NCBI RefSeq assembly: GCF_000269805.1
Contig: NZ_JH711482.1
Coordinates: 684,169 to 748,168 of the forward strand
Origin: Actinomyces massiliensis 4401292
GTDB taxonomy: Bacteria; Actinomycetota; Actinomycetes; Actinomycetales; Actinomycetaceae
Length of the DNA stretch: 64,000 nt
Reading direction: 5' to 3'
Positions 26,248 through 34,860 of the stretch are shown here, in pieces. Each line of letters starts with the position of its first letter. Position 1 is the first letter of the stretch. The notes under the pieces were generated by a model, which did no database searches, was not told the DNA's origin, and saw only the letters and a program-made list of their open reading frames with translations. The position numbers and the translations under genes were made by a program.

Positions 26248-27072
26248 TCAGTCCTCGAGGAGCGAGGGCACTGCGCCGAGCAGAGTGCGCGTGTACTCCT
26301 GCCGGGGGCTGTTGAAGATCTCCCGGGTGGAGTTCGTCTCGAGAATCTCGCCGAAGTACATGACCGCGATGCGGTCACTGACATACCGGACGGTGTTGAT
26401 GTCGTGGCTGATGAACACCAGTCCGAGGCCGAGGGCGGCCTTGAGATCCTGGAGGAGGTTGAGGACCTGGGCGCGCACGGACACGTCCAGGGCACTGGTC
26501 GGCTCGTCGGCCACGATGATGTCGGGGTCCAGTGCCAGGGCGCGGGCGATGGCCACGCGCTGACGCTGGCCACCCGAGATCTGCCTGGGCAGAACGTCCA
26601 GAGCGCTGGAGGGCAGCCCGACCAGATGAAGGAGATCCTTGACTTTTGCCTCGCGCTCCTTGGCGGAGCCGATGCCGTGAACATTGAGCGGGTCGATCAG
26701 GGTGTCGTGCACGATCATGCGCGGATTCAGCGCCGTGGCCGGGTCCTGGAAGACGACCGAGACCGAGCGCCCCAAGGCTCTGCGATCCGTAGCGCTACGC
26801 CCCAGCTTGCGTCCTTTGAAGTAGACCTCGCCGCGCGTCAGGGTTTGCAGACCCACCATGACGCGGGCGGTGGTCGACTTACCGCAGCCGGACTCCCCCA
26901 CCAGCCCGAGGGTTTCGCCGCGCTTGACGCTCAGCGAGACGTCGTTGACGGCGTGAACCGTGTCTGGGCGGAAGAGTTTGCCCGTACGGGACCTGTGGAT
27001 CACGTGCGCGTGTCGCAGCTCGATGACCGGGTCGGTCTCGGGGTTCCAGGAGCTGAAGGTATCGGCGGGCAT
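26248..27072 (-). CDS. Sialic-acid-type oligopeptide-family ABC transporter ATPase (OppF/DppF-like)
   Basis: A 274-residue ATPase of the peptide/nickel (Dpp/Opp) class. Walker A is GESGCGKST, the signature [15 protein letters not shown], Walker B DIIVADEPTSALD, and the switch VFISHDIN. The family C-terminal segment SDRIAVMYFGEILE.NSTREIFN.P.QEYTRTLL is present. Its ATG overlaps the stop of the fused permease-ATPase by one base (TGATG). It is the second ATPase of the transporter. The substrate is inferred from the operon. Confidence 0.9.
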   Translation of the reverse strand: MPADTFSSWNPETDPVIELRHAHVIHRSRTGKLFRPDTVHAVNDVSLSVKRGETLGLVGESGCGKSTTARVMVGLQTLTRGEVYFKGRKLGRSATDRRALGRSVSVVFQDPATALNPRMIVHDTLIDPLNVHGIGSAKEREAKVKDLLHLVGLPSSALDVLPRQISGGQRQRVAIARALALDPDIIVADEPTSALDVSVRAQVLNLLQDLKAALGLGLVFISHDINTVRYVSDRIAVMYFGEILETNSTREIFNSPRQEYTRTLLGAVPSLLED

Positions 27073-29213
27073 CAGTGGCTCTCCTTTTCGAGGACCGCCT
27101 CTAGCTCGGGCGTGATGGCGTAGTAGTGCTCGGTGCTTCCGACCACCGGCTTGAGGACCGGCCGGCTCTCCAGGCCGACCTCGGGGTGGGAGGACCTGGG
27201 GGCGAAGCGGTCGCCCTTGACGAACTCCTTCGGGCTCGGAACGGTGCCGCGCACCTGATGCAGCCGCTTGGATCCCCCCTCAATGGAGAGGACCGCTCCC
27301 AGCAGGCCGCGGGTGTACTCGTGAACCGGGTTGGACAGCAGCTCGGAGGTCCCGGCCTGCTCGACGACCTGCCCGGCGTACATGACGGTGACGCGGTGAG
27401 CGACCTTGGCGACCAGAGCCAGGTCGTGACTGACGAAGACCATGGCGAATCCGAGCTTCTCGCGCAGCTCGCCCAGCAGGTCGATGACCTGCTTCTGGAC
27501 GGTGACGTCCAGAGCGGTGGTCGGCTCATCGGCGATGACCAGGCTCGGGTCCCGAGTCAGGGCCATGGCGATGAGCACGCGCTGGCGCTGGCCCCCGGAG
27601 AGTTCATGCGGGTAGCTCTTGAGAGTGCGGACGGGGTCGAGTCCGACGAGCTCGAGGAGCTCCTCGGCACTGCGAGTCCCACCGCGTCGCGTGAGCTGCT
27701 TCATCTGGGACCGGATGAGCATGGAGGGGTTCAGGGAGGACAGCGCGTCCTGGTAGATCATGCTCATCTCATGGCCGCGCAGGGCGTTGTGCTCCTCAGG
27801 AGTCATCGTGAGGATGTTCTTGCCCTTGAACAGGATCTCCCCGGTGATGCGCGCCGTCGGGGGCAACAGCCCCATGACGGCCATGGATGTGATGGACTTG
27901 CCGCAACCGGATTCGCCGACCAGGCCCATGGTCTCGCCCGGGCGCACCGAGAAGGAGACGTTGTCGACGATGCTGACGTCGCCGTGCTGGACCGGGAATG
28001 CGATGGACAGGTTCTTGACCTCCAGGACAGGCTCGGCCTGGGGGGTGTCGTAGACGAGTCGATCATTCCTGGCGAGCTCGGTGGCGCGCAGAGCGGCCAG
28101 GCGCTCGGCGAGCGGGACTTCCTCTGCCGCCGGCTCGATCAGTCCGGTCAGGGAGCTCTTCTGGCCGCCCGGGGTGGCTGAGGGCGCGTCGTCGGCGTTG
28201 TCCCTTACGGCAGAGCCGGCCTCATCCCAGGCTTTCTCGGTATTCATGGCCTCTTCGTCGGCCTCGACGTCCACGCGAGCGCGGATGCGCGGGGAGGCCA
28301 TGGCATCGGTCAGCCCCTCCGCCAGGACATTGAGGCACAGAGTGGTGATGAGAATCATGAGGCCGGGGAAGAAGGTCGGCCACCAGTGACCCGACAGCAG
28401 GAGCTCCTTGCCCTCGGAGAGCATATTGCCCCAGGTGGGGGTGTTGACCGACGTGATGCCGGCGCCGATGAAGGACAGCGATGCCTCGAAGACGATCGCA
28501 TCGGCCACGAGCACCGTGGCGTAGACCATGATGGGGGCCACGCAGTTGCGTACGACGTGCCTGGCAAGGATCCAGGGCACGCGCGCACCCATGACCTTGG
28601 AGGCGGCGACGTAGTCCTCGCCGAACTGGGACAGGATGTTCGCGCGGACTACGCGCGTGAGCTGGGGGGTGTAGACGATGGCGGTCGCCAGGATGATCAC
28701 CGGCACTATCGGCAGGCGCGAGGACATGGCCAGCACCAGGACCGCCGCCAGGGCGATGCCGGGGAAGGACATGAGGACGTCGAGGACGCGCATGACGACC
28801 TCGCCGATCCACTTGCGGCTGGTCGCGGCAATAGCGCCCAGGACGGAGGCCAGGGCCAGGGCGATGCCCGTGGCGCTCAGGCCGACGACCAGTGAGACCC
28901 TGGCCCCGTAGACGGCTCGAGAGAAGATGTCGCGGCTGGGCTTGTCGGTCCCGAAGAGATGGTCCAGCGAAGGCCGGACAGCGGGGTCGTAGGTGACGAT
29001 GTCGGAGCCGCCCGGCACATGGACGGTCGTCTCCGCGGTGGCCAGGCCGGTGGCGCCGGGATCGTAGGGAGCCACCACCGGGGCGAAGATCGCCATGGCG
29101 ACGACGATGAGCAGGACGGCGACGGCGATCTTGCTCCCAATGGGCAGGTTCTTCCAGCCCTGGAAGCGCAAGCCGGGCTTGGAGACCTTGTCGAGTGTGC
29201 GACTGTGCAGCAT
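27072..29213 (-). CDS. Fused ABC permease and ATPase (DppC-DppD type)
   Basis: A 713-residue fusion. Residues about 1-300 are a DppC permease: membrane segments beginning GSKIAVAVLLIVVAMAIFAPVVAPYDPG, then the DHLFGTDKPSRDIFSRAVYGARVSL signature and an EAA loop near YVAASKVMGARVPWILARHVVRN. A 90-residue charged linker follows. The rest is a full DppD ATPase with GESGCGKS, LSGGQRQRVLIAMAL, LVIADEPTTALD and VFVSHDLALV. Such fusions are known in Actinobacteria. The frame is unbroken and the linker shows no sign of a recent deletion. It overlaps both neighbours by one base. Confidence 0.93.
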   Translation of the reverse strand: MLHSRTLDKVSKPGLRFQGWKNLPIGSKIAVAVLLIVVAMAIFAPVVAPYDPGATGLATAETTVHVPGGSDIVTYDPAVRPSLDHLFGTDKPSRDIFSRAVYGARVSLVVGLSATGIALALASVLGAIAATSRKWIGEVVMRVLDVLMSFPGIALAAVLVLAMSSRLPIVPVIILATAIVYTPQLTRVVRANILSQFGEDYVAASKVMGARVPWILARHVVRNCVAPIMVYATVLVADAIVFEASLSFIGAGITSVNTPTWGNMLSEGKELLLSGHWWPTFFPGLMILITTLCLNVLAEGLTDAMASPRIRARVDVEADEEAMNTEKAWDEAGSAVRDNADDAPSATPGGQKSSLTGLIEPAAEEVPLAERLAALRATELARNDRLVYDTPQAEPVLEVKNLSIAFPVQHGDVSIVDNVSFSVRPGETMGLVGESGCGKSITSMAVMGLLPPTARITGEILFKGKNILTMTPEEHNALRGHEMSMIYQDALSSLNPSMLIRSQMKQLTRRGGTRSAEELLELVGLDPVRTLKSYPHELSGGQRQRVLIAMALTRDPSLVIADEPTTALDVTVQKQVIDLLGELREKLGFAMVFVSHDLALVAKVAHRVTVMYAGQVVEQAGTSELLSNPVHEYTRGLLGAVLSIEGGSKRLHQVRGTVPSPKEFVKGDRFAPRSSHPEVGLESRPVLKPVVGSTEHYYAITPELEAVLEKESH

Positions 29214-30178
29214 CAGACGCTCCTGATCCTCGGGTTGACCAGCACGTAGAGCATGTCAACGACGATGTTGATAATGATGAACGCCAGCGCCACGGTGATG
29301 GACACGCCCTGGACGATGTTGACGTCGTTGCGGGTGACGCCCTGGAAGATGAGCTGTCCCATGCCCTGGATGTTGAAGATCATCTCAATGACGACCGCCC
29401 CTCCCATGGCGTAGCCCAGGCGGAGACCGAGCACGGTCAGCGGGGTGATGAGGGCGTTGCGCAGCACGTTGCGCGCCACGACGACCCGTTTGGGAATGCC
29501 GGCTCCGATGGCGGTGCGCACGTAGTCGCGGTCGAGCTCCTCCACCATGGCGGTGCGCACGACTCGGGTCAGCGTCCCGGTGTTGGGCACGGCGATGGCC
29601 AGCGCCGGCAGGAAGATCTGACGCACGTATGCGGCCGGATCGTCGCCGAAGGGCACCCACTTGGTGACCAGGGAGGGGAACGTGCCGGTGGCGCCGGGGA
29701 TGTCGCCGAACCATTGGATGAGCAGGAGCGCCAGCCAGAACGAGGGCGTGGCCAGGCACAGGATGGAGATGACGCGGATGACCTGATCCGGCATCCTGTC
29801 ACGGTACAGAGCGGCGACAACACCCAGAACGGTGGCGGCGACGACTGCGACCAGGATTCCGATGAATGTCAGCTGAAGGGTGATCGGGAAGGCGCTCGAC
29901 ACCATGTCGGAGATCTTCACACCGGTGAAGGACGTACCGAGGTCTCCATGGGCCAGACCGATGAGATAGTCCCAGAACCGTGTGAGCAGCGGGTCGTTGA
30001 GGTGATGGGCTTGCCGATACTGCTCGAGGGCCTCTGGCGTGGCCGATTCTCCGAGCGCCAGGACCGCAGGGTCCGCGGTGGAGAACGACATGACGACGAA
30101 GACGAGCAGCGTCACGCCCAGCACCATGATCGGCAGCGCGAGCAGGCGCCGCCCGATCAGGCGGAGAAGGTTGGACAC
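29213..30178 (-). CDS. ABC transporter permease (DppB/OppB type)
   Basis: A 321-residue permease with six membrane segments. The N terminus is SNLLRLIGRRLLALPIMVLGVTLLVF. The family's ADPAVLALGESATPEALEQYRQAHHLNDPLL periplasmic region, the EAA loop DYVRTAIGAGIPKRVVVARNVLRNALI and the terminal LVNPRIRSV are all present. I start at GTG 30178 because AAAGGAG precedes it; the upstream in-frame region to 30454 overlaps the binding-protein gene and looks random. It pairs with the permease half of the fusion. Confidence 0.93.
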   Translation of the reverse strand: MSNLLRLIGRRLLALPIMVLGVTLLVFVVMSFSTADPAVLALGESATPEALEQYRQAHHLNDPLLTRFWDYLIGLAHGDLGTSFTGVKISDMVSSAFPITLQLTFIGILVAVVAATVLGVVAALYRDRMPDQVIRVISILCLATPSFWLALLLIQWFGDIPGATGTFPSLVTKWVPFGDDPAAYVRQIFLPALAIAVPNTGTLTRVVRTAMVEELDRDYVRTAIGAGIPKRVVVARNVLRNALITPLTVLGLRLGYAMGGAVVIEMIFNIQGMGQLIFQGVTRNDVNIVQGVSITVALAFIIINIVVDMLYVLVNPRIRSV

Positions 30179-30201
30179 TGGAATGCTCCTTTGCCCCGCT
30201 G

Positions 30202-30249
30202 CCCGGCCGCAACGGCCCTGCGATGCGCAAGGCGGCGTGCGCGGCCGGG
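30202..30249 (-). terminator. Intercistronic stem-loop between the binding-protein gene and the permease gene
   Basis: CCCGGCCGC (30202-30210) pairs with GCGGCCGGG (30241-30249), with a smaller inner hairpin. It sits just after the binding-protein stop. Attenuating or mRNA-stabilising stem-loops at this place commonly raise binding-protein over permease levels; that role is inferred. Confidence 0.55.
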
Positions 30250-30294
30250 TGGCGAAGGCGGTAGAAGGGAAGTAGAAGGGAAGCGGACAGCCGG

Positions 30295-31896
30295 TCAGAC
30301 CTGTGTCGAACCGACGTCCACGAAGGACAGACCGGGGTAGTTGACGCTGCGGAACGACACGAGGGTCTGGTTGTTGTAGGCCGTCGGTGTCGTCCGGTGG
30401 AAGATCGGGTAGAGGGGCACGTTCTCCGCGATGAGGTCGAATGCCTCCTGCCACTTGGCGATCTGCGCGTCACCCTCGACTTGGACGGCCTCGTCAAGAA
30501 TCGCCTGCAGCTTGGTGTAGGCCTCAGTCCCCTTCCAGTGCATGCGGTCGTTGGCCCACAGATCCGCGCTGTACCACCAGCGCATGAGAAGGTCGGCGTC
30601 ATTGCCGAAGACCGAGGGGTCGCCGGGCGCGATGGCGATATCCCACTTGTCTCCGTTCTTGATGTAGTCGTACAGCTCCTTGGACTTCTTCTCGGTGAAG
30701 TTCGCGGACACGCCGAGCGCTTCGAGGTTCTCCTTGATGATCGGACGCGCTCCGGAGAAGAACCCGTGGTCCGTGGCGATGGTCTCGATGGAGGTGATGC
30801 CGGCCTCGGCCAGCAGCGACTTGGCCTTGTCGGCGTCGTAGCTGTAAACCGTGGAGGCCTTCTTGTACGCGGGGTGCTCCTCCTGCACGAAGCACGTGGC
30901 CGCAGTGGCCAGCGTCCCCATGCCCGTGGTGCAGATCTTCTCGTAGTCAAGGGCGTACATGATGGCCTGACGCGCCTTGACGTCGGCGAATGCGCCCTGG
31001 TGGTTGAACATGACGAACACGAGGCTGAACCCCTTGTCCGCGGAGACCACGACCGGATCCGTCATCGCGCTGAGGTTCGTCGCCGGCACGGTGTCGATGG
31101 CCTGAACCGTGCTGGAGGTGATCGCGTTGGTGCGCGTGGTGTCGTCGGGCAGGACCTGCCACGTCATCTTCTTGGCGAGCGCCGGGTGGGAACCGTTGTA
31201 GTTGTCATTGCGCTCGAAGACAACGGTCTGAGACGCAGCGCTGTTGTCCGTCATCTTGTACGGACCGGATCCGATCGGGTTCATGTCGAAGGCCTTGGGG
31301 TCGGCCTCGACCACCGCCTTGGGAACGATCTTGACGGTGCTGAGCCGCTCGGCGACCAGGGAGTAGGGATGCTTGGTCTTGATGGTGACCGTGGTGTCGT
31401 CCTTGGCCGTCACCGACTCCAGGAAGGTGAGGAACTGGCTGTAGAGCGAATTGTTCGCCGGGTCGAGAACGCGCTCGAAGGAGAAGACGACGTCTTCGAC
31501 GGTCACGTCGCTGCCGTCGGAGAACTTGGCGCCGTCGCGCAGGGCGACCTCGTAAGTCGTGTCGTCGACCTTCATGGGCAGGTCCTTGCCGAGAGCCGCG
31601 TATGCCTCGCGGCTGACCGCGTCGAGCTCGGTGAGCCCCTCCAGGGTGTGCCAGTTGGCGGCGACGGTCAGACCAGATGTCGTGGTCATCGGGTCATAGC
31701 CGCTCGTACCCAGCTCGTAGGAGATGCCCGCGGTGATGGTGCCGTCGGGGTTGGCGCTCTCGGCGCCGGAGGCTCCCGAGCCGCCGGAGGAGCCGCCGCA
31801 TGCGGCCAGAGCTGCGGCGAAACCGGCAGCCATCCCCATGGTGGACGTAAGGCGGATGAAGTCACGGCGGGAAGCCCGCGGAGTTGAGATCGCCAT
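30295..31896 (-). CDS. Extracellular solute-binding lipoprotein, SBP family 5 (sialic-acid transporter, SatA-like)
   Basis: A 533-residue binding protein. The N terminus has a twin-arginine motif SRRDFIRLTS followed by a hydrophobic stretch and the lipobox ALAACGG with Cys33, so it is probably Tat-exported and lipid-anchored. The mature part has family 5 marks such as SYELGTSGYDPMTTTSG, LRDGAKFSDGSDVTVEDVVFSFERV, NPIGSGPYKMT and DYEKIC. The family usually binds peptides; the SatABCD transporter of Haemophilus ducreyi shows it can carry sialic acid, and the operon argues for that here. AGGAGA is the Shine-Dalgarno. First gene of the nan operon. Confidence 0.9.
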   Translation of the reverse strand: MAISTPRASRRDFIRLTSTMGMAAGFAAALAACGGSSGGSGASGAESANPDGTITAGISYELGTSGYDPMTTTSGLTVAANWHTLEGLTELDAVSREAYAALGKDLPMKVDDTTYEVALRDGAKFSDGSDVTVEDVVFSFERVLDPANNSLYSQFLTFLESVTAKDDTTVTIKTKHPYSLVAERLSTVKIVPKAVVEADPKAFDMNPIGSGPYKMTDNSAASQTVVFERNDNYNGSHPALAKKMTWQVLPDDTTRTNAITSSTVQAIDTVPATNLSAMTDPVVVSADKGFSLVFVMFNHQGAFADVKARQAIMYALDYEKICTTGMGTLATAATCFVQEEHPAYKKASTVYSYDADKAKSLLAEAGITSIETIATDHGFFSGARPIIKENLEALGVSANFTEKKSKELYDYIKNGDKWDIAIAPGDPSVFGNDADLLMRWWYSADLWANDRMHWKGTEAYTKLQAILDEAVQVEGDAQIAKWQEAFDLIAENVPLYPIFHRTTPTAYNNQTLVSFRSVNYPGLSFVDVGSTQV

Positions 31897-31911
31897 TGAT
31901 GTTCTCCTGAA

Positions 31912-32036
31912 GTCTGACGTCTGTTGTCTGACGTTGGTAGGATGACTGTAGCAGCTTCGAAGGACGTCTGACCAGATCGTTTACGATCTCGTGTCGTGAA
32001 GTCCTTCGGACGAGGTCCGGTCGAGGTCGTCCGGAC
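31912..32036. promoter_or_regulatory. nan control region with palindromic operator and direct repeats
   Basis: Between the divergent binding-protein and regulator genes lies AGATCGTTTACGATCT (31974-31989), a perfect 7+7 palindrome with the CGT..ACG core expected of GntR/FadR-family operators. It is enclosed by CGAAGGAC (31958-31965) and GTCCTTCG (32001-32008). GTCTGACGT repeats at 31912 and 31926 and GTCTGAC recurs at 31966. TACAGT (minus strand, 31945-31950) may be the operon minus-10. Confidence 0.6.
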
Positions 32037-32074
32037 GCAGGACCACTGAGCACGACGATGGAGTTCCGGTCACA

Positions 32075-32809
32075 ATGACTGCCATGAACACGAAGCGAGG
32101 CGCCTACGCCTCCATCAACGGGGCTGCAACGACGCAGGCTTCAACCGCGATCAACGCCATCAAGGACTACATCCTCCAGGCGCACCTGCGTCCCGGAGAC
32201 CCCTTGCCCACCGAATCGCAGCTGTGCACCGACCTGGGCATGTCCCGCTCGTCCATCCGAGAAGCCGTCCGCACACTGGTGGCCCTCGACATCGTCGAGG
32301 TGCGCCACGGCCATGGAATGTTCGTCGGTCAGATCTCTATGCGCCCCATGGTGGAGTCGCTGGTCTTCCGCGGCCTGCTCAAACCCGGAGACGACTACCG
32401 GGCTCTGCGAGAGGTCGTCGATGTGCGCGCCGTCTTAGACGATTCCCTGACCGAGCAGGTGATCACGACGTGGAGGGGCCGCGAGGACGCCGCGATCGAC
32501 GCCGTCGTCGAGGAGATGGAGAAGCTCGCCGCCTCGGGCAAGATCTTCACGGACCAGGATCATCGTTTCCACTCCATGCTCCTGGATGCGCTGCCCAACC
32601 AGCTATTCGGTCACCTGACGGACGCGTTCTGGGCCGTGCACATGCTGACGGTACCGCTGCTGGACGCGCCGCATCCGGAGGACATCATGCGCACGGCCAA
32701 TGCGCACCGCGCCATGCTCGAGGCGGCTCGAGCCGGCGACCCCGACGCCTACAGGGCGGCGGTCAAGGAGCACTACGCCCCCCTGCAGGCCGCCCTCCAA
32801 TCCGAGTGA
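32075..32809 (+). CDS. GntR/FadR-type transcriptional regulator of the nan operon
   Basis: A 244-residue regulator. Residues about 25-95 form the winged helix-turn-helix, with LRPGDPLPTESQLCTDLGMSRSSIREAVRTL and VRHGHGMFVG. Residues about 100-240 form an all-helical FCD sensor domain, whose metal-ligand pattern is suggested by DDSLTEQV, DHRFHSMLL and NAHRAMLEA. It is divergent from the operon, and a palindrome of the right type lies between them. Ligand (sialic acid, ManNAc-6-P or GlcNAc-6-P) and sign of regulation are not visible. In function it resembles NanR. Confidence 0.88.
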   Translation: MTAMNTKRGAYASINGAATTQASTAINAIKDYILQAHLRPGDPLPTESQLCTDLGMSRSSIREAVRTLVALDIVEVRHGHGMFVGQISMRPMVESLVFRGLLKPGDDYRALREVVDVRAVLDDSLTEQVITTWRGREDAAIDAVVEEMEKLAASGKIFTDQDHRFHSMLLDALPNQLFGHLTDAFWAVHMLTVPLLDAPHPEDIMRTANAHRAMLEAARAGDPDAYRAAVKEHYAPLQAALQSE

Positions 32810-32868
32810 CCCTCCCCCGCGCCAACTGGCCGCCCGGACCACTTCCTCTTACCTTCCCCTCGCCTCCC

Positions 32869-32968
32869 ACCGAGATCGGTCCGCTTCCGCACCGAGATCG
32901 GTCGAGTTCCGCACCGAGATCGGTCGAGTTCCGCACCGAGATCGGTCCACCTCCACGCCGAGATCGGT
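32869..32968. repeat. Five tandem 22-bp units, each with an ACCGAGATCGGT dyad
   Basis: ACCGAGATCGGT occurs at 32869, 32891, 32913 and 32935, with a one-base variant (GCCGAGATCGGT) at 32957, at an exact 22-bp period. The 10-bp spacers are less conserved (CCGCTTCCGC, CGAGTTCCGC twice, CCACCTCCAC). Each core is an inverted repeat ACCGA..TCGGT. Two helical turns per unit puts all sites on one face. The gap 32810-33144 holds only this array and the ssrA terminator. Confidence 0.9.
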
Positions 32969-33059
32969 GAAGACGACGAAACGAGTCGCCGACGTCTGCT
33001 CCTCAGTCTGCGGCGCTCGGACAAGCCCTATGCAGGCAGCTGTCATGTGCGAGCGAACG

Positions 33060-33105
33060 GCGACGGCGGTACCCGCCCTCTTTCGAGGATGGATACCGCC
33101 GTCGC
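33060..33105 (-). terminator. Terminator hairpin of tmRNA
   Basis: Perfect 12-bp arms at 33060-33071 and 33094-33105 with a 22-base loop, 40 bp beyond the tmRNA 3' end on its coding strand. There is no long T tract. Confidence 0.65.
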
Positions 33106-33144
33106 TTGGAAGCAAACCTCAAGCCGTACTTGCAACAGGCCAAC

Positions 33145-33515
33145 TGGTGGAGATGCGGGGAATCGAACCCCGGTCCGACGGTGGTGCAACAGGACTTCTC
33201 CGGGCGCAGTTCGCTGTTGATTTTCTCAGCCCCGGCGTTTCACGCGAACAAGAACGCCGACAGGCTCAGTCACCTAGAAGTCCCGAGTCCCCCGATGACG
33301 AGGGGCCTCAGCAGTGGCTTCCTGGATGACGCCAGGAACCGGGGCGGAAGCAGTCCCCGGGCTGACGGACTTCGGAGCTCGCTCAGGCGGCGAGAGCGAA
33401 GTCGGTGCGAGTGTTATCGGCACCTATTGGTTCGCACAGAGCGTTGACGAGATGACTGTGCATCCTCGACCCGCTTCTCCTGAATCCACGACCGTCGTCG
33501 AAACCGATCATCCCC
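33145..33515 (-). ncRNA. ssrA: Transfer-messenger RNA (tmRNA)
   Basis: The 5' end GGGGATG at 33515 pairs with CATCTCC near the 3' end, which closes with an encoded CCA at 33145. Flanking elements GATCGGTTTCGACGACGG and GGGGTTCGATTCCCCG are the conserved 5' block and T arm. The length is 371 nt. The tag reading frame (33383-33421) gives ADNTRTDFALAA. With SmpB it rescues stalled ribosomes and marks nascent chains for proteolysis. TAGAGT at 33579-33584 is a likely minus-10, implying a 5' leader of about 55 bases removed by RNase P. Confidence 0.96.
33383..33421 (-). other. tmRNA tag-peptide reading frame
   Basis: Twelve codons plus stop encode ADNTRTDFALAA. The terminal ALAA is the degradation signal recognised by ClpXP-type proteases. 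The resume codon is GCC at 33421. Confidence 0.9.
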
Positions 33516-33767
33516 TGTGGAGTTGTCCCCACCGGGCCGATGGCCCAGCGGAGCGCGCTCGCGAGCGAGCGATGCATGACTCTAGCAGAAGCAGTGCACC
33601 ACCGTCAGCGCTGGACGCAAGGAGAGCGCCGCACATCGAGCCGCCATCGGTCCCATGGCCCCCGTGCCCCGCTCTCACCCGCCCCTTCCTCATCCCTGGG
33701 CGCCCGGATCTCGCGCGACTACGCTCGGCCTCATAGGCCGAGTCCCGATCTTCCCCAGGAGGACGCC

Positions 33768-34745
33768 ATGGAGAACCGCCCATTCGCTGCGCTGGGACAG
33801 CCCGTCTCCGCCGTCGGCATCGGAACCTGGCAGCTGGGCATCGACCGCGACGAGACCGATCCCGACGACGCCGCAGCAACCCTTCAGGCCGCGGTGGAGA
33901 CCGGCGTGACCCTCATCGATACCGCTGATGTCTATGGAGATGGTCGTTCAGAGCGTTTCGTGGGCCGCTTCCTCGCCACCCGCCCGAAGGCGGAGCTCGT
34001 GGTGGCCACGAAGATGGGACGCAGAGTCCCCCCGACGACAGCCAACTACAGTCGCGACAACTTCCGCCTCTGGAACGATAGCTCCCGGGAGAACCTTGGC
34101 GTTGAGACCATCGACTTGGTCCAGCTGCACAGTCCGCCCAACGAGCTCATCAGGGCACCGCATATCTGGGACTTGCTCGATGACTTGGTCGCTGAGGGCA
34201 GAATCCGCTCCTACGGGGTGAGCGCGGAGACCTGCGAACAGGCACTCGAGGCGATCCGCCATCCCGGCTGCGCGAGCGTGCAGCTCATCGTCAACATATT
34301 CCGGCACAAGCCAATGGAGGAGGTCCTGCCCGCAGCACACGAGTCCGGTACTGCTGTGATCGCCAGGGTGCCCCTGCCTGAGGGAGTGCTCTCCCATAAC
34401 CACCGCAGGGACACCGAGACGGATCTTCCCGGCCCGGTCGCCTCACTCGACGCCGGCTGGATCTTCTCCGTCGTCCCCGACGACGTGGCCGCCCAGGCGG
34501 CCCGTGAGTTCGCGGGCCTGTGCCGCGAGCTCGTCCCCGGCCGCGCCCAGCCGGTGCAGGTCGCACTGCGCTGGCTCCTGGACCAGGAGGGCATCACCTG
34601 CATCCTGCCCGAGGCGCACAGCCCCCACCAGGCCCGCTTCAACGCGCAGGCCGCCGCGCTGCCGCCCTTGAGCGCCGAGATGCACACCGCCCTGACGGAC
34701 ATTTACAACCGGCTCATCCGAGCTCATGTCCACGACCACTGGTAG
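33768..34745 (+). CDS. Aldo/keto reductase
   Basis: A 325-residue NADPH-dependent oxidoreductase of unknown substrate. The catalytic tetrad residues are found in LIDTADVYGDGRSE (Asp, Tyr), VVATKMGRR (Lys) and LVQLHSPPNE (His). ALRWLLDQEGITCILPEAHSPHQARFNAQA is the cofactor-binding C-terminal part. The start is fixed by CCAGGAGGA 6 bases before ATG 33768; an in-frame ATG at 33540 would add 76 residues over the ssrA leader. It lies between ssrA and smpB on the opposite strand. Confidence 0.9.
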   Translation: MENRPFAALGQPVSAVGIGTWQLGIDRDETDPDDAAATLQAAVETGVTLIDTADVYGDGRSERFVGRFLATRPKAELVVATKMGRRVPPTTANYSRDNFRLWNDSSRENLGVETIDLVQLHSPPNELIRAPHIWDLLDDLVAEGRIRSYGVSAETCEQALEAIRHPGCASVQLIVNIFRHKPMEEVLPAAHESGTAVIARVPLPEGVLSHNHRRDTETDLPGPVASLDAGWIFSVVPDDVAAQAAREFAGLCRELVPGRAQPVQVALRWLLDQEGITCILPEAHSPHQARFNAQAAALPPLSAEMHTALTDIYNRLIRAHVHDHW

Positions 34746-34860
34746 CTCGCAGCCGGCAGCAGAACCGCCATCGAATCATGGGAGAGAAGCGGCTCAGTGC
34801 CCTGAGATGCTCTCTGAAATGCTCCCTGCTCCCTGAGCCGTCACCGGAATACGAGACTTC

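Noticed and set aside
32869-32968. CRISPR array
   Set aside because: The period is 22 bp with a 12-bp core and similar spacers. CRISPR repeats are longer with unrelated spacers, and no cas gene is present.
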